Source: Allobosea thiooxidans
GTDB taxonomy: Bacteria; Pseudomonadota; Alphaproteobacteria; Rhizobiales; Beijerinckiaceae
Direction: 5' to 3'
DNA length: 64,000 nt
Assembly (NCBI RefSeq): GCF_900168195.1
Contig: NZ_FUYX01000001.1
Location: forward strand, 248,001 to 312,000
Positions 10,477 to 19,915 of this stretch are shown one piece after another. The position numbers and the translations under genes are program-made. The notes beneath the pieces are model-generated. The model saw nothing but the letters and a program-made list of their open reading frames with translations, was not told the DNA's origin and did no database searches. How positions within the stretch are numbered: the first letter of the stretch is position 1; each line of letters begins with the position of its first letter.

Positions 10477-12492
10477 TCAGCCGCGGCGCGGCTTGCCCTT
10501 GCCGAAGGGCTTGCCGGCCGGGCGCCCGCCTTCGGGCCGCTCCGGCTTGCCGGCGAAGGGCTTTCCCTTCGGAGCGAACGGCTTCTTGCCGCCGGCGGGC
10601 CTGCCGTCATCGCGGCGCGGCCGGGCATCGTCCCGCTGGGGCCTGCCTTCCGCGCGATAGGGCTTGCGGTCCTCGCCACGCGGCTCGCGATGATCACCGT
10701 CCTTGGGCGGGAAGGGCTTGCGCTGCGGCCTGTCCTCGGAAGCCTGCTCATCGCCCCAGCTCCGGCGCGGCGCGGCCGGGCGCTCGGCCTTGTCCGCGAA
10801 GGACTTCGCCGGGCGGCGCTCGGCCTCGCTCGTCGGCTCGATCACGATCTTGTCGCGATCCGGGATGCGCACGGAATCATAGAAGCGGTCGGCGACATCG
10901 GCATCGATCTCGACCTTGGTCTCGCGGTCGAAGATGCGGATCGCGCCGACCTCGTCGCGCGTAATCCGGCCGCGGCGGCACAGCATCGGCAGGAGCTGGC
11001 GCGGATCGGCGCCCTGCTTGCGGCCGATATCCAGCCGGAACCAGACGGTGTCGCCGCGCGGACCGGCCGGCTTGCGCGGCCGCTCGCCATCCTCGCCCTC
11101 GTCGCGCCCTGCCCCGAAGGGCCGGCGCTTGGCGGCATAATCCTCGTTGGTACGCACCGGCCGGCGCTCGTCGCGGCCATAGCCGGGATCGCCGACCTCT
11201 TCCGCCGCCGGCAGCCGGGCCCGATAGAGCCTGACCAGCGCCGCGGCGATGTCGCGGGCCTCGCGGCCGGCCATCAGCGCCTCGATCATGCCGGCGTCGT
11301 CCTCGCCGCCCTCCCCGCTCAGCAGCGGATCGGCGAGCAGGCGCTCCTGATCGAGCGCGCGGATCTCCTCCGGCGTCGGCGGCGCGATCCATTCGGCCTC
11401 GACCTTGCCTTCCATCAGCAGGCGCTCGGCCTTGCGCCGGCGCGAGGGCGGCACGAGCAGCACGCTCGTGCCCTTCTTGCCGGCGCGCCCGGTGCGGCCC
11501 GAGCGATGCTGCATCACTTCGGCGTCATGCGGCAGCTCGGCATGGATGACGAGGTCGAGCCCCGGCAGGTCGATGCCGCGCGCCGCGACGTCGGTCGCGA
11601 CGCAGACCCGGGCCCGGCCGTCGCGCAGCGCCTGCAGCGCCGCGTTGCGCTCGTTCTGGCCGAGCTCGCCCGAGAGGGCGACGGTGGTGAAGCCGCGCTC
11701 CAGCAGGATCGCCTCGAGATGGCGCACGGCGTTGCGGGTGTTGCAGAAGACGAGCGCCACCGGCGCATCGTGGAAGCGCAGCAGGTTGACGACCGCGAGC
11801 TCGGCCTCCTTCGGGAAGACGCGCACCGCCTTGCAGGCGATGTCGGCATGGCCACGCGTCGTCGCCGCCACCTCGATGCGCAGCGCATCGCGCTGGTAGT
11901 TCTGGGCGAGCTGGACGATCGCCTTCGGGAAGGTGGCCGAGAACAGCAGGCTGCGACGGCTCTCGGGAGCGGTCTTCAGGATGAATTCGAGGTCGTCGCG
12001 GAAGCCGAGATCGAGCATCTCGTCGGCCTCGTCGAGCACGACCGCCTTCAGCCCGGAGACGTCGAGACGGCGGCGCTCGATATGGTCGCGCAGGCGGCCG
12101 GGGGTGCCGACGACGATATGCGCGCCTTCGTCGAGCAGCATCGCCTCGCGTCGCGGGTCCATGCCGCCGACGCAGGAGATCACCCGCGCCCCGGTCTGGG
12201 CATAGAGCCAGGCGAGTTCGCGCTGCACCTGCAAGGCGAGTTCGCGCGTCGGCGCGATGATCAGCGCCAGCGGCTCGCCGGCGGGGCCGAGTCTCTCGGC
12301 CATGCCCATCAGGGTCTCGCCGATGGCGAGGCCGTAGGCGATGGTCTTGCCGGAGCCGGTCTGCGAGGAGACCAGCAGGTCGCGCCCGCGTGCAGCGTCT
12401 TCGAGGACGGCGCTCTGCACCGGCGTGGGGTCGGAGTAATTGCGATCGGCGAGCGCGCGCGCGAGCGGCGGGCTCGTGAGGGAGAAGGACAT
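10477..12492 (-). CDS. DEAD-box ATP-dependent RNA helicase with DbpA-like RNA-binding domain
   Basis: This 671-residue helicase shows all core motifs in order: Q motif (NYSDPTPVQ), SSQTGSGKT, PTRELALQ, TPGRLRD, VLDEADEML, FSAT and HRSGRTGRAG. Behind the helicase core are an acidic linker, a DbpA/CsdA-type RNA-binding fold (GDTVWFRLDIGRKQGADPRQLL) and a long basic low-complexity tail rich in RP, KP and GK. It resembles DeaD/CsdA enzymes that unwind structured RNA in ribosome assembly and cold adaptation. The ATG at 12492 starts at MSFSLTSPPLARAL, which matches the family start; upstream sequence in frame is not conserved-looking. Confidence 0.93.
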   Translation of the reverse strand: MSFSLTSPPLARALADRNYSDPTPVQSAVLEDAARGRDLLVSSQTGSGKTIAYGLAIGETLMGMAERLGPAGEPLALIIAPTRELALQVQRELAWLYAQTGARVISCVGGMDPRREAMLLDEGAHIVVGTPGRLRDHIERRRLDVSGLKAVVLDEADEMLDLGFRDDLEFILKTAPESRRSLLFSATFPKAIVQLAQNYQRDALRIEVAATTRGHADIACKAVRVFPKEAELAVVNLLRFHDAPVALVFCNTRNAVRHLEAILLERGFTTVALSGELGQNERNAALQALRDGRARVCVATDVAARGIDLPGLDLVIHAELPHDAEVMQHRSGRTGRAGKKGTSVLLVPPSRRRKAERLLMEGKVEAEWIAPPTPEEIRALDQERLLADPLLSGEGGEDDAGMIEALMAGREARDIAAALVRLYRARLPAAEEVGDPGYGRDERRPVRTNEDYAAKRRPFGAGRDEGEDGERPRKPAGPRGDTVWFRLDIGRKQGADPRQLLPMLCRRGRITRDEVGAIRIFDRETKVEIDADVADRFYDSVRIPDRDKIVIEPTSEAERRPAKSFADKAERPAAPRRSWGDEQASEDRPQRKPFPPKDGDHREPRGEDRKPYRAEGRPQRDDARPRRDDGRPAGGKKPFAPKGKPFAGKPERPEGGRPAGKPFGKGKPRRG

Positions 12493-12746
12493 GCGATACG
12501 GGCCTAGGGTTGCGGCGTAGTCGGCGGAACGACGCGAAGCGTGGGCGATGGGTTCAAGCGGCACTGACGGGCAGGCTGCACCATCGGATGGAAACGGCTC
12601 ATAAAGCAAAGCGGCGCAAAAGGAAATGCGGCATGCCCGCGTCGCGTGCAGGGCCGAACCGGGCCGGATGCGCCTTGCCGGCGAGGCGCCGGCCCCACTA
12701 GCTTCCGCCTCGTCGACGAAGCGCGATGCCCAAGCGGAGGACGCCC

Positions 12747-13565
12747 ATGGATCAGAAATCCCGTCGCATTGGCGGCTATGAGGTCTCGATCCTGCATGAC
12801 GGCGTCTTCGAGGCCCCGCTCGACGTGCTGATCCATGCCGACGGCGAGGCCGCCCGCGACGAGGCCATCGCGCGCTGGGGCAAGCCGAAGGTCAGCATCG
12901 TCGTCAACTGCTTCGCCCTGAGAGGCGCCGACGGCGTCACCTTGGTGGATGCGGGCACCGGCCCGTCATGGGGCGCGGCGATGGGCCACGCGCCGGCGGT
13001 GATGGCCGCAACGGGGATCGCGCCCGAAGCGGTCCGGCGGGTGCTGATCACCCATCTCCATGGCGACCATGCGCTCGGCCTCTTCGACGGCGACCGCGCC
13101 CGCTTCCCCAATGCCGAGATCATCGTCCCCGAAGCCGATCTCGGCTTCTTCGGCGACGATGCCAACCGCGCGCGGACGCCGGAGAAGAAGCAGGGCGGCT
13201 TCGCCATCGCGGCCACGCTCAGGAGGCACTATGGCGGCCGGATCCGCAGCGTGACGGGCGCCGCGCATCCCGGCATCACGCTCGTTCCGCTGCCCGGCCA
13301 CACCTTCGGCCATGCCGGCTATCTGATCGATGGTGGGGACGAGAGCCTGCTGCTCTGGGGCGACGCGCTGCATCTCTCCGACCTGCAAGCCTCGGATCCG
13401 GAGATCGGCTTCGTCTATGATTTCGACGCCGCGACCGCGGTCGCCTCACGCCGCGCCATCCTCGAGCGCGCCGCGGGCGAAGGCTGGCTCGTCTCGGGCG
13501 GGCATGTCGAGGGGTTCAAGCGCGTGGTCAGGAAGGGCGCGGGCTACGGATTGGTTGCTGCGTAG
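12747..13565 (+). CDS. MBL-fold metallo-hydrolase
   Basis: This 272-residue enzyme has the beta-lactamase-fold zinc motif THLHGDHALG, the downstream His of GHTFGHAGY, and the Asp of LLLWGDALH. These identify a dinuclear metal hydrolase of the lactonase/quorum-quenching-like branch (MBL fold with a GHTPGH-type motif), probably cytosolic since no signal peptide is seen. Substrate cannot be assigned. The ATG at 12747 follows GGAGG with six bases spacing. It stands alone, divergent from the helicase. Confidence 0.88.
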   Translation: MDQKSRRIGGYEVSILHDGVFEAPLDVLIHADGEAARDEAIARWGKPKVSIVVNCFALRGADGVTLVDAGTGPSWGAAMGHAPAVMAATGIAPEAVRRVLITHLHGDHALGLFDGDRARFPNAEIIVPEADLGFFGDDANRARTPEKKQGGFAIAATLRRHYGGRIRSVTGAAHPGITLVPLPGHTFGHAGYLIDGGDESLLLWGDALHLSDLQASDPEIGFVYDFDAATAVASRRAILERAAGEGWLVSGGHVEGFKRVVRKGAGYGLVAA

Positions 13566-13657
13566 TCAGGGCATCCGCCACCGAAACCGCGCCGTCACTC
13601 CGGAGCAGGCCGCAGGCCCGAGCCCGGAACCCGTGAACACGACCCGCTTCCAGCTGT

Positions 13658-13751
13658 CGTCATGCTCGCCCTTGTGGCGAGCATCCACGTCTTGAACACC
13701 GCATTGCACGGGGAAAGACGTGGATGGTTGGGACCAGCCCGACCATGACGG
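13658..13751. repeat. Dispersed palindromic element, family B, copy 1
   Basis: About 94 bp with left hairpin CATGCTCGCCCTTGTGGCGAGCAT, a middle ACGTCTTGAACAC...AAAGACGTGG pair and right hairpin GGACCAGCCCGACCATGACG. Copies with the same three-hairpin order lie at 58407-58499 and, inverted, at 48295-48387. It lies between two convergent genes. Confidence 0.85.
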
Positions 13752-13841
13752 GAGTGTGGTGGTCATGGTTCTGGACCGATCGCCTCCCGGCGCTCCGGAA
13801 TGACGAGATCGGGGAATTCGCCTGAGGCTTGGCAAGCGACC

Positions 13842-15536
13842 TCAGCCGCGCAGGCCCGCCGCCTGCAGCAGGCGTCCGGCCGCGGCGCGCGCTTCCTCGG
13901 TGATCGAGGCGCCGGCGAGCATGCGGGCGATCTCCTCGCGCCGGGCCTGGTCGGCCAGCGCTGTGACGCGCGTCACCGTGCCGGCCGCCTTGTCCTCGCC
14001 CGCCGCCTCCGTCGCCGATTTGGCGATCAGGAAATGCTGGCCGGCCTTGGCCGCGACCTGGGGAGCATGCGTCACCGAAATCACCTGCACGCGCCCGGCC
14101 AGCCGCGCCAGCCGCTCGCCGATCGCATCGGCGACGGCGCCGCCGACGCCGGTGTCGATCTCGTCGAAGACCAGGGTCGGGGCCGAGCCACGCTCGGCCA
14201 GCACGACCTTGAGCGCCAGCATGAAGCGCGAGAGCTCGCCTCCCGAGGCAACCTTCATCATCGGCCCCGGTCGCGTGCCCGGATTGGTCTCGACCCAGAA
14301 CTCGACGCGGTCGAAGCCTTCCGGCCCGCGCGCGCCCGCGTCGCTTTCGATCCGGGTGATGAAGCGCGCGCGCTCCAGCTTCAGCGGCGGCAATTCCGCC
14401 TTCACCGCCGCGTCGAGGCGCGCCGCGGCCGCCTCGCGGGCCTCCGACAGCGCCTGCGCCAGCACGAGATAGCCGGCCTCGGCCTCCTTCAGCTCCGCCT
14501 CCAGCCGGGCGAGCGAGGATTCGCTCTCGTCGAGCGCGGCAAGGTCGCCCGCCATCGTCGCGGCCAGCGCCGGCAGCCCTTCGACCGGAACGTCGTATTT
14601 CCGGCCCGCCGCGCGCAGTGCGAAGAGCCGTTCCTCGATCCGCTCCTGCTCGCGCGGGTCGTATTCGGCAGCACGCGTCGCGGCCGCCAGCGTCTCGCCC
14701 GCCTCCTCCAGCGCGACGATGGCGCTGTTGAGGGCGGCGATCGCGGGCTCGACCAGCTCCGGCGCCTGCCCGGCCCGGCGCTCCAGCCGGCGCAGCACGG
14801 CGGCCAGCGCCGCAACCGGCGAGGCCTGGCCGCCGACGGCCTCATGGGCGTCGATCAGGTCGCGCGCGACCTTCTCCGCCTGCATCATCGACTGGCGGGT
14901 CGCGGCGAGCGCGTCCTCCTCGCCCGGCTGCGGCGCGAGCTTGCCGAGCTCCTCGACGGCATGGCGCAGGAAATCGGCCTCCTTGCGCGCCGCTTCCACC
15001 CGCAGGCGCTGCGCCTGCAGGGCCTGGCGCGCCCGCTTCAGGATCTCGCTCGCCTCGGCGACGGCCAGGGCCTGCGCCTCGAGCCCGCCGAAGCCGTCGA
15101 GGATGGCGCGGTGCTGGGCCGGGTCGGTCAGGGCGCGGTCGTCATGCTGGCCGTGAATCTCGACGATCGCCGCGCCGACCATCCGCAGGATCTGCACCGA
15201 GACCGGCTGATCGTTGATGAAGGCGCGGGTGCGCCCGTCGGCATACTGCACGCGGCGCAGGATGAGATCGCCGTCGGTGTCGATTTCCTGGGCCTGGGCC
15301 AGGCGGCGCGCGGCGTGGTCGAGCGGCAGGTCGAACACGGCGCTGACCTGCCCCTGCGCCTCGCCATGGCGCACGAGCGAGCCGTCGCCGCGCCCGCCGA
15401 GCGCCAGCGCGAAACCGTCGAGCAGGATCGACTTGCCCGCGCCGGTCTCGCCGGTGAGCACGCTGAGACCTTCGCGAAAGCTCAGCTCGAGCCTGTCGAT
15501 CAGGACGATGTCACGGATGGAGAGCTGCGCCAGCAT
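13842..15536 (-). CDS. recN: DNA repair protein RecN (SMC-like ATPase)
   Basis: This 564-residue SMC-family ATPase acts in recombinational repair of double-strand breaks. The Walker A motif GETGAGKS lies near residue 30, the signature MKVASGGELSRFMLALK near 440 and Walker B TLVFDEIDTGVGG shortly after; the middle is an Ala/Glu/Arg-rich coiled coil. Its position after bamD, 189 bases away, follows the usual alphaproteobacterial gene order lpxC-bamD-recN-ligA. Confidence 0.97.
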   Translation of the reverse strand: MLAQLSIRDIVLIDRLELSFREGLSVLTGETGAGKSILLDGFALALGGRGDGSLVRHGEAQGQVSAVFDLPLDHAARRLAQAQEIDTDGDLILRRVQYADGRTRAFINDQPVSVQILRMVGAAIVEIHGQHDDRALTDPAQHRAILDGFGGLEAQALAVAEASEILKRARQALQAQRLRVEAARKEADFLRHAVEELGKLAPQPGEEDALAATRQSMMQAEKVARDLIDAHEAVGGQASPVAALAAVLRRLERRAGQAPELVEPAIAALNSAIVALEEAGETLAAATRAAEYDPREQERIEERLFALRAAGRKYDVPVEGLPALAATMAGDLAALDESESSLARLEAELKEAEAGYLVLAQALSEAREAAAARLDAAVKAELPPLKLERARFITRIESDAGARGPEGFDRVEFWVETNPGTRPGPMMKVASGGELSRFMLALKVVLAERGSAPTLVFDEIDTGVGGAVADAIGERLARLAGRVQVISVTHAPQVAAKAGQHFLIAKSATEAAGEDKAAGTVTRVTALADQARREEIARMLAGASITEEARAAAGRLLQAAGLRG

Positions 15537-15724
15537 GGGCGCTCAGCTCGACCTAGGCAGCCGGCCGGATCGCTCGCGCCCGGCGATGGCCGGGCGGGGA
15601 CGGACGATCGCTGCGTCGCTGCCGGGCCGGATGCCTGCGGCATCGGGCGGCGGGCGCCTCCTGGCTCTCGGCCGCTCCGGCCCGATCAGAACAACGCCCA
15701 TGGTGAGGACAGGCCCTCGCCTCG

Positions 15725-16690
15725 TCAGAAACGGTTGATCCCGATGATGCCGCCGACCGTGCGCGAGAAGCCCTGGAAGGCGCGGCTGATATAGGAGCCG
15801 CGATCCTCGCGCGGCTCAAGGCCGCCGCTCTGCAGCAGCTTGTAGGCGTCCTTGTACCACGAGCTGTCAGGGAAGTTGTGGCCGAGCACCGCCGCCGCCG
15901 TCTGCGCCTCGTTGGTGATGCCCATGGCCATATAGGCCTCGGTCAGGCGCATCAGCGCCTCCTCGACATGGCGCGTGGTCTGGTACTTGATGATGACCTC
16001 GCGGAAGCGGTTCACCGCGCCGGTGTAGTTGCGCTTCTCGAGATAGTAGCGCCCGACATTCATCTCCTTGCCGGCCAGCTGGTCGCGCGCCACCAGGAGC
16101 TTTTCCTTGGCGTCGAGCGCGTATTCCGACTTCGGATAGCGGGCGAGCAGCTCCTCGAAGGCCTGGATCGCCTGGGCGGTGCGCTCCTGGTCGCGCGTCG
16201 CGTCCGGGATCTGGTTGTAGTAGGACATCGCCAGGATGTACTGCGCATAGGCCGCGTCCGGGCTCGCCGGGTTCTGGGCGATGAAGCGCTTGGAGGCAGT
16301 GATCGCCTCCTCCCATTTCGACGCCTGGAAATTGGTGTAGGCCGTCATCAGCAGGCCCTTGCGGGCATAGGGCGAGAACGGCGCGGACTTGTCGATGTCC
16401 TCGAACTTCTTCGAGGCGCCTTCGCTGTCGCCGCTCTGCAGGCGCGCGAGACCCTCGTTGTAGAGCTTGTCCGCCGGCGTCGGCGGCGTCATGTCCGGCT
16501 TATAGACCTCAGGCTTGTCGAAGGGGTTCAGCGAGGAGAGCGTGTCGCACCCGCCGAGCAGCAAGGCGGTGCCCAGCGCCAGGGCGATGCCCCTGCGCGG
16601 GGAGAGACCGCGATGGTTTGCCGGAAGCCCTTGCCGCGTCACGCTCACGTCGTCCGTCCTCATTCGATCGTCCCTGCTGGCGGGATGCAT
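15725..16690 (-). CDS. bamD: Outer membrane protein assembly lipoprotein BamD
   Basis: This 321-residue protein has a lipoprotein signal peptide with lipobox LLGGC, followed by PTPADKLYNEGLARLQ and five TPR-type repeats (such as KSEYALDAKEKLLVARDQLAGKE and MNVGRYYLEKRNYTGAVNRF). BamD is the essential periplasmic TPR lipoprotein of the BAM complex that inserts outer membrane beta-barrels. An internal ATG at 16663 is an equally possible start because AGGGA precedes it, giving a more normal-length leader. It follows lpxC on the same strand, joining lipid A and outer membrane protein supply. Confidence 0.95.
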   Translation of the reverse strand: MHPASRDDRMRTDDVSVTRQGLPANHRGLSPRRGIALALGTALLLGGCDTLSSLNPFDKPEVYKPDMTPPTPADKLYNEGLARLQSGDSEGASKKFEDIDKSAPFSPYARKGLLMTAYTNFQASKWEEAITASKRFIAQNPASPDAAYAQYILAMSYYNQIPDATRDQERTAQAIQAFEELLARYPKSEYALDAKEKLLVARDQLAGKEMNVGRYYLEKRNYTGAVNRFREVIIKYQTTRHVEEALMRLTEAYMAMGITNEAQTAAAVLGHNFPDSSWYKDAYKLLQSGGLEPREDRGSYISRAFQGFSRTVGGIIGINRF

Positions 16691-16815
16691 GCCTTACCTC
16701 AGACGCTTTGCGGGCGCCACTGCCGAAAGCCGGTTGTGGCACGATTCCGCAGCGTTGCGGCATCTGGGACAAAAACCCGGCGAAGGAAAGGCGAAAAGCG
16801 CCCTGCGGCGATCTT

Positions 16816-17763
16816 TCAGTGGAGATCGGGGGCGAAGGCGGCCGGAGCGACCGCAGCCATCTGCACGGCGCGCGGCGCGGCGAAGACCGGCTGGGTTTCG
16901 ACGATCGCGAAATTCGCGCGGTCGGCGAACAGCGCCTCCAGGATGCGGACATTCATGCGATGACCGCCGCAATAGGAGCGGAACTCACCGATGATCGGGT
17001 AGCCGGCGAGCGCGAGATCGCCGATCGCGTCGAGGACCTTGTGGCGCACGAACTCGTCGCCATAGCGCAGGCCCTCGGGGTTGATGACCTTGTCCTCGCC
17101 GATCGCGACCGTGTTGTCGAGCGAGGCGCCGAGCGCGAAGCCGGCCTTCCAGAGCTGCTCGACGTCGCGCATGAAGCCGAAGGTGCGCGCCTTCGAGATC
17201 TCGCTGGCATAGGCCTTGGCGTCGAGGTCGAAGATCTTCCGTTGACGGCCGATCACGACGGTGTCGAAATCGATCTCGACATCGAGGCGGAAGCCCTGCT
17301 CGGCCGGCATCAGCTCGGCGAAGGCGCGGCCATTCTCGATACGAACGGGCTGCAGCACCTTGAGATAGCGGCGCGGCGCAGCGAGCGTGACCATGCCGGT
17401 CGCCTCGATCGCGGCGACGAACTCGGTGGCGCTGCCGTCCATGATCGGCATTTCGGGTCCGTCGATCTCGACGAGCACGTTGTCGAGGCCGAGGCCGGAG
17501 CAGGCCGACATCAGATGCTCGATGGTCGAGACCGAGGCCGGGCCGCGGTCGCCGATCACGGTGCAGAGTTCGGTGGCGCTGACCTTGGTGTGCTTGGCGT
17601 GGATGAGCTGGGGCGGCATGCCCTCGATGCCGGTGCGCAGGAAGACGACGCCCGAATTGGCGCTGGACGGCTTCAGGCAGATGCTGGCGGGGGCGCCGGA
17701 GTGAACGCCGATGCCGGTCAGGGTCACGGCTGCCCGCAAGGTCGTCTGCCGATCGAAGTTCAT
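16816..17763 (-). CDS. lpxC: UDP-3-O-acyl-N-acetylglucosamine deacetylase LpxC
   Basis: This 315-residue zinc deacetylase catalyses the committed step of lipid A synthesis. Visible hallmarks are GVHSG near the start, the zinc His of TIEHLMSACSGLGLDN and the HKVLDAIGDLALAG segment carrying further zinc and catalytic residues. The ATG at 17763 (MNFDRQTTL) matches the family start; a TTG four codons earlier is possible. It follows ftsZ across a 304-bp gap with a strong terminator, so it probably has its own promoter. Confidence 0.97.
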   Translation of the reverse strand: MNFDRQTTLRAAVTLTGIGVHSGAPASICLKPSSANSGVVFLRTGIEGMPPQLIHAKHTKVSATELCTVIGDRGPASVSTIEHLMSACSGLGLDNVLVEIDGPEMPIMDGSATEFVAAIEATGMVTLAAPRRYLKVLQPVRIENGRAFAELMPAEQGFRLDVEIDFDTVVIGRQRKIFDLDAKAYASEISKARTFGFMRDVEQLWKAGFALGASLDNTVAIGEDKVINPEGLRYGDEFVRHKVLDAIGDLALAGYPIIGEFRSYCGGHRMNVRILEALFADRANFAIVETQPVFAAPRAVQMAAVAPAAFAPDLH

Positions 17764-17935
17764 TCCGCTATCCAATCCTGATCGCCTGAGCCGTTCCGAA
17801 CCCGCTCTGCGCAGGGACTGCCGCCGGCGATGTCTTCCGAGGGTGACGTCGGGTCAGCCCGGCGGTGCTATCCTCTTGATGCGGCTGCAACATAAGCGTT
17901 TGCGACAGCCCCTCAAAATCACGCTTTCTTTCGCT

Positions 17936-18044
17936 GTGTTACAGCGGAAACATCCGTGAGCGGAAAATGTAACACGCTGAAAGATAACGATTTTCTAACA
18001 CGCAAAATCCCGCCGCGGAAAGACCGCGGCGGGATCTGTTACAG
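17936..18044. promoter_or_regulatory. Repeated TGTTACA motifs between ftsZ and lpxC
   Basis: GTGTTACA (17936-17943) faces TGTAACAC (17968-17975), and TGTTACAG recurs at 17937-17944 and 18037-18044, with TAACACGC also repeated near 17971 and 17996. The cluster spans the ftsZ terminator and the lpxC upstream region, as expected for an lpxC operator, but no known regulator is recognised. The rest of the 304-bp gap (17764-17935) shows no gene. Confidence 0.4.
18007..18035 (-). terminator. Rho-independent terminator of ftsZ
   Basis: A perfect 12-bp stem (ATCCCGCCGCGG/CCGCGGCGGGAT with a five-base loop) is followed on the minus strand by TTTTGCG, 33 bases after the ftsZ stop codon. It would end the ddl-ftsQ-ftsA-ftsZ transcript before lpxC. 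Confidence 0.82.
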
Positions 18045-18067
18045 AACCGTCCCGAGAGGGTGGCGAC

Positions 18068-19756
18068 TCAGTTCGCCTGGCGGCGCAGGAAGGCCGGAAT
18101 CTCGAGCTGATCCTCCTCGCTGTTGCGGGCGGGAGCGACTCGGCCATGCGGGTCGAGCTGCCCCTGCGCCGGGCGCGAAACCGGCTGCGCCGGGCGGCGC
18201 ATATACTCGGCATGGGCAGCGCTCGGCGGCGCGGCCTGCGGCATCGGCGCCTGCGGAGCCTGCCGGACCGGGGCCTGCTGCGGCTCGACGTGCTCCTCGT
18301 CCTTGCGGCCGAAGCCGACCGAGGCGAGGCGCTGCATCAGCGACATCCGCTTCTGCTCGATGGCGCTCGGCGGCTGCGGCGCCGGCTGGGCGCCGCGATG
18401 GGCGGCGAGCTGGGCCTGGCCGGGGGCCGGCAGGTCCTCGACGCGCGGCATGCGGGTCGGGCGGACGACCGCGCGCTCAGGCATCGGCGGGATGAAGCTC
18501 TCGTCGAAATGCAGGCTCGGCTCGGCATGGTGGACGGGCTCGGGCGCCGGGGCGGCGGCCATCACCGGGCGCGGCTGCACCGGCTCGATCCGGATGTCCT
18601 GGGCCATCGGCGCGACCGGGGCGGGCTCCGCGACCGGGGCGGCGCGGACCGTCTCGATCGCCGGCGGAGCCGCCTGGGCGACCGGGCGGGGAGCGGCGGC
18701 GGTGCTGCGCAGGCGGGCTTCCTGCTTCAGGCGCTCGGCGACCTGGGCGATGCGGGCTTCGGTCTCGTCGACCTCGGCCTGCGTCGAGACGGGCTTGTCG
18801 ATGCCGGTGGCGACGACCGAGACGCGGACCGTGCCCTCGAGCGATTCGTCGAAGGTAGCGCCGACGATGATGTTGGCCTCGGAATCGACCTCCTCGCGGA
18901 TGCGGGTGGCGGCCTCGTCGACCTCATAGAGCTTCATGTCGCGCCCGCCGGTGATCGAGATCAGCAGGCCGCGCGCGCCCTTCATCGAGACGTCGTCGAG
19001 CAGCGGGTTGTTGATCGCCGCCTGGGCGGCGGTCAGCGCGCGCTTCTCGCCCTGCGATTCGCCGGTGCCCATCATCGCCTTGCCCATGCCGCGCATGACG
19101 GCGCGCACGTCGGCGAAGTCGAGGTTGATCAGGCCGGGGCGGACCATCAGGTCGGTGATGCAGGCAACGCCGGAATAGAGCACCTGGTCGGCCATGCCGA
19201 AGGCGTCGGCGAAGCCGGTGGTCTCGTTGGCGACGCGGAACAGGTTCTGGTTCGGGATCACGATCAGGGTGTCGACCGCCTCGTTCAGCTCGCCGATGCC
19301 GGCCTCCGCCATGCGCATGCGGCGCTGGCCCTCGAACTGGAACGGCTTGGTGACGACGCCGACGGTCAGGATGCCCATGTCGCGGGCGACGCGGGCGATG
19401 GCGGGAGCCGCACCCGTGCCGGTGCCGCCGCCCATGCCGGCGGTGATGAAGACCATGTGGGCGCCGGCGAGATGGTCACGGATCTCGTCGATGACCTCCT
19501 CGGCCGCGGCGCGGCCGACTTCCGGCTGCGAGCCGGCGCCGAGGCCCTCGGTGACCTGCAGGCCCATCTGGATTATGCGCGGGGCGCGCGAGAGCGCCAG
19601 CGCCTGGGCATCGGTGTTGGCGCAGACGAAATCGACCCCGTCGAGGCCGGCCTCGATCATGTTGTTGACCGCATTGCCGCCGGCGCCACCGACGCCGAAG
19701 ACCGTGATCCGGGGCTTCAGTTCCCGGATGTCCGGGGCTTGCAGATTCATCGCCAT
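18068..19756 (-). CDS. ftsZ: Cell division GTPase FtsZ
   Basis: This 562-residue tubulin homologue forms the division ring. The GTP-binding signature GGGTGTG appears in [16 protein letters not shown], and the T7 loop with [11 protein letters not shown] is intact. After the globular domain comes a Pro/Ala/Gln-rich linker of about 220 residues, longer than in enterics but usual in alphaproteobacteria, ending in the conserved FtsA-binding peptide [11 protein letters not shown]. The ATG at 19756 follows AGAGG with five bases spacing. A 157-bp gap separates it from ftsA and could hold a separate promoter. Confidence 0.98.
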   Translation of the reverse strand: MAMNLQAPDIRELKPRITVFGVGGAGGNAVNNMIEAGLDGVDFVCANTDAQALALSRAPRIIQMGLQVTEGLGAGSQPEVGRAAAEEVIDEIRDHLAGAHMVFITAGMGGGTGTGAAPAIARVARDMGILTVGVVTKPFQFEGQRRMRMAEAGIGELNEAVDTLIVIPNQNLFRVANETTGFADAFGMADQVLYSGVACITDLMVRPGLINLDFADVRAVMRGMGKAMMGTGESQGEKRALTAAQAAINNPLLDDVSMKGARGLLISITGGRDMKLYEVDEAATRIREEVDSEANIIVGATFDESLEGTVRVSVVATGIDKPVSTQAEVDETEARIAQVAERLKQEARLRSTAAAPRPVAQAAPPAIETVRAAPVAEPAPVAPMAQDIRIEPVQPRPVMAAAPAPEPVHHAEPSLHFDESFIPPMPERAVVRPTRMPRVEDLPAPGQAQLAAHRGAQPAPQPPSAIEQKRMSLMQRLASVGFGRKDEEHVEPQQAPVRQAPQAPMPQAAPPSAAHAEYMRRPAQPVSRPAQGQLDPHGRVAPARNSEEDQLEIPAFLRRQAN

Positions 19757-19866
19757 GGTTGCCTCTTTTGATCCCTTTGTCCGGCGCCTGGCGGGAGCCG
19801 TCCCGATTGCTACGTTTGACGCCGTGGCCCGCCGGCGAAGGTCGGGCCGGTACTCACTCAATTCTC

Positions 19867-19915
19867 GATCATGGCTGGTGCGGAAAACCGGTACCCACTT
19901 TTCCGCGCCATGATC
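19867..19915. repeat. Rhizobiales-type palindromic element between ftsA and ftsZ
   Basis: GATCATGGC and GCCATGATC form the outer arms and GCGGAAAA/TTTTCCGC the inner arms around CCGGTACCCAC. Elements with the core GGAAAACCGG...CCACTTTTCC are widespread in Rhizobiales. Its right arm overlaps the ftsA stop codon, so the ftsA 3' end was made by, or adapted to, the element. Confidence 0.75.
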
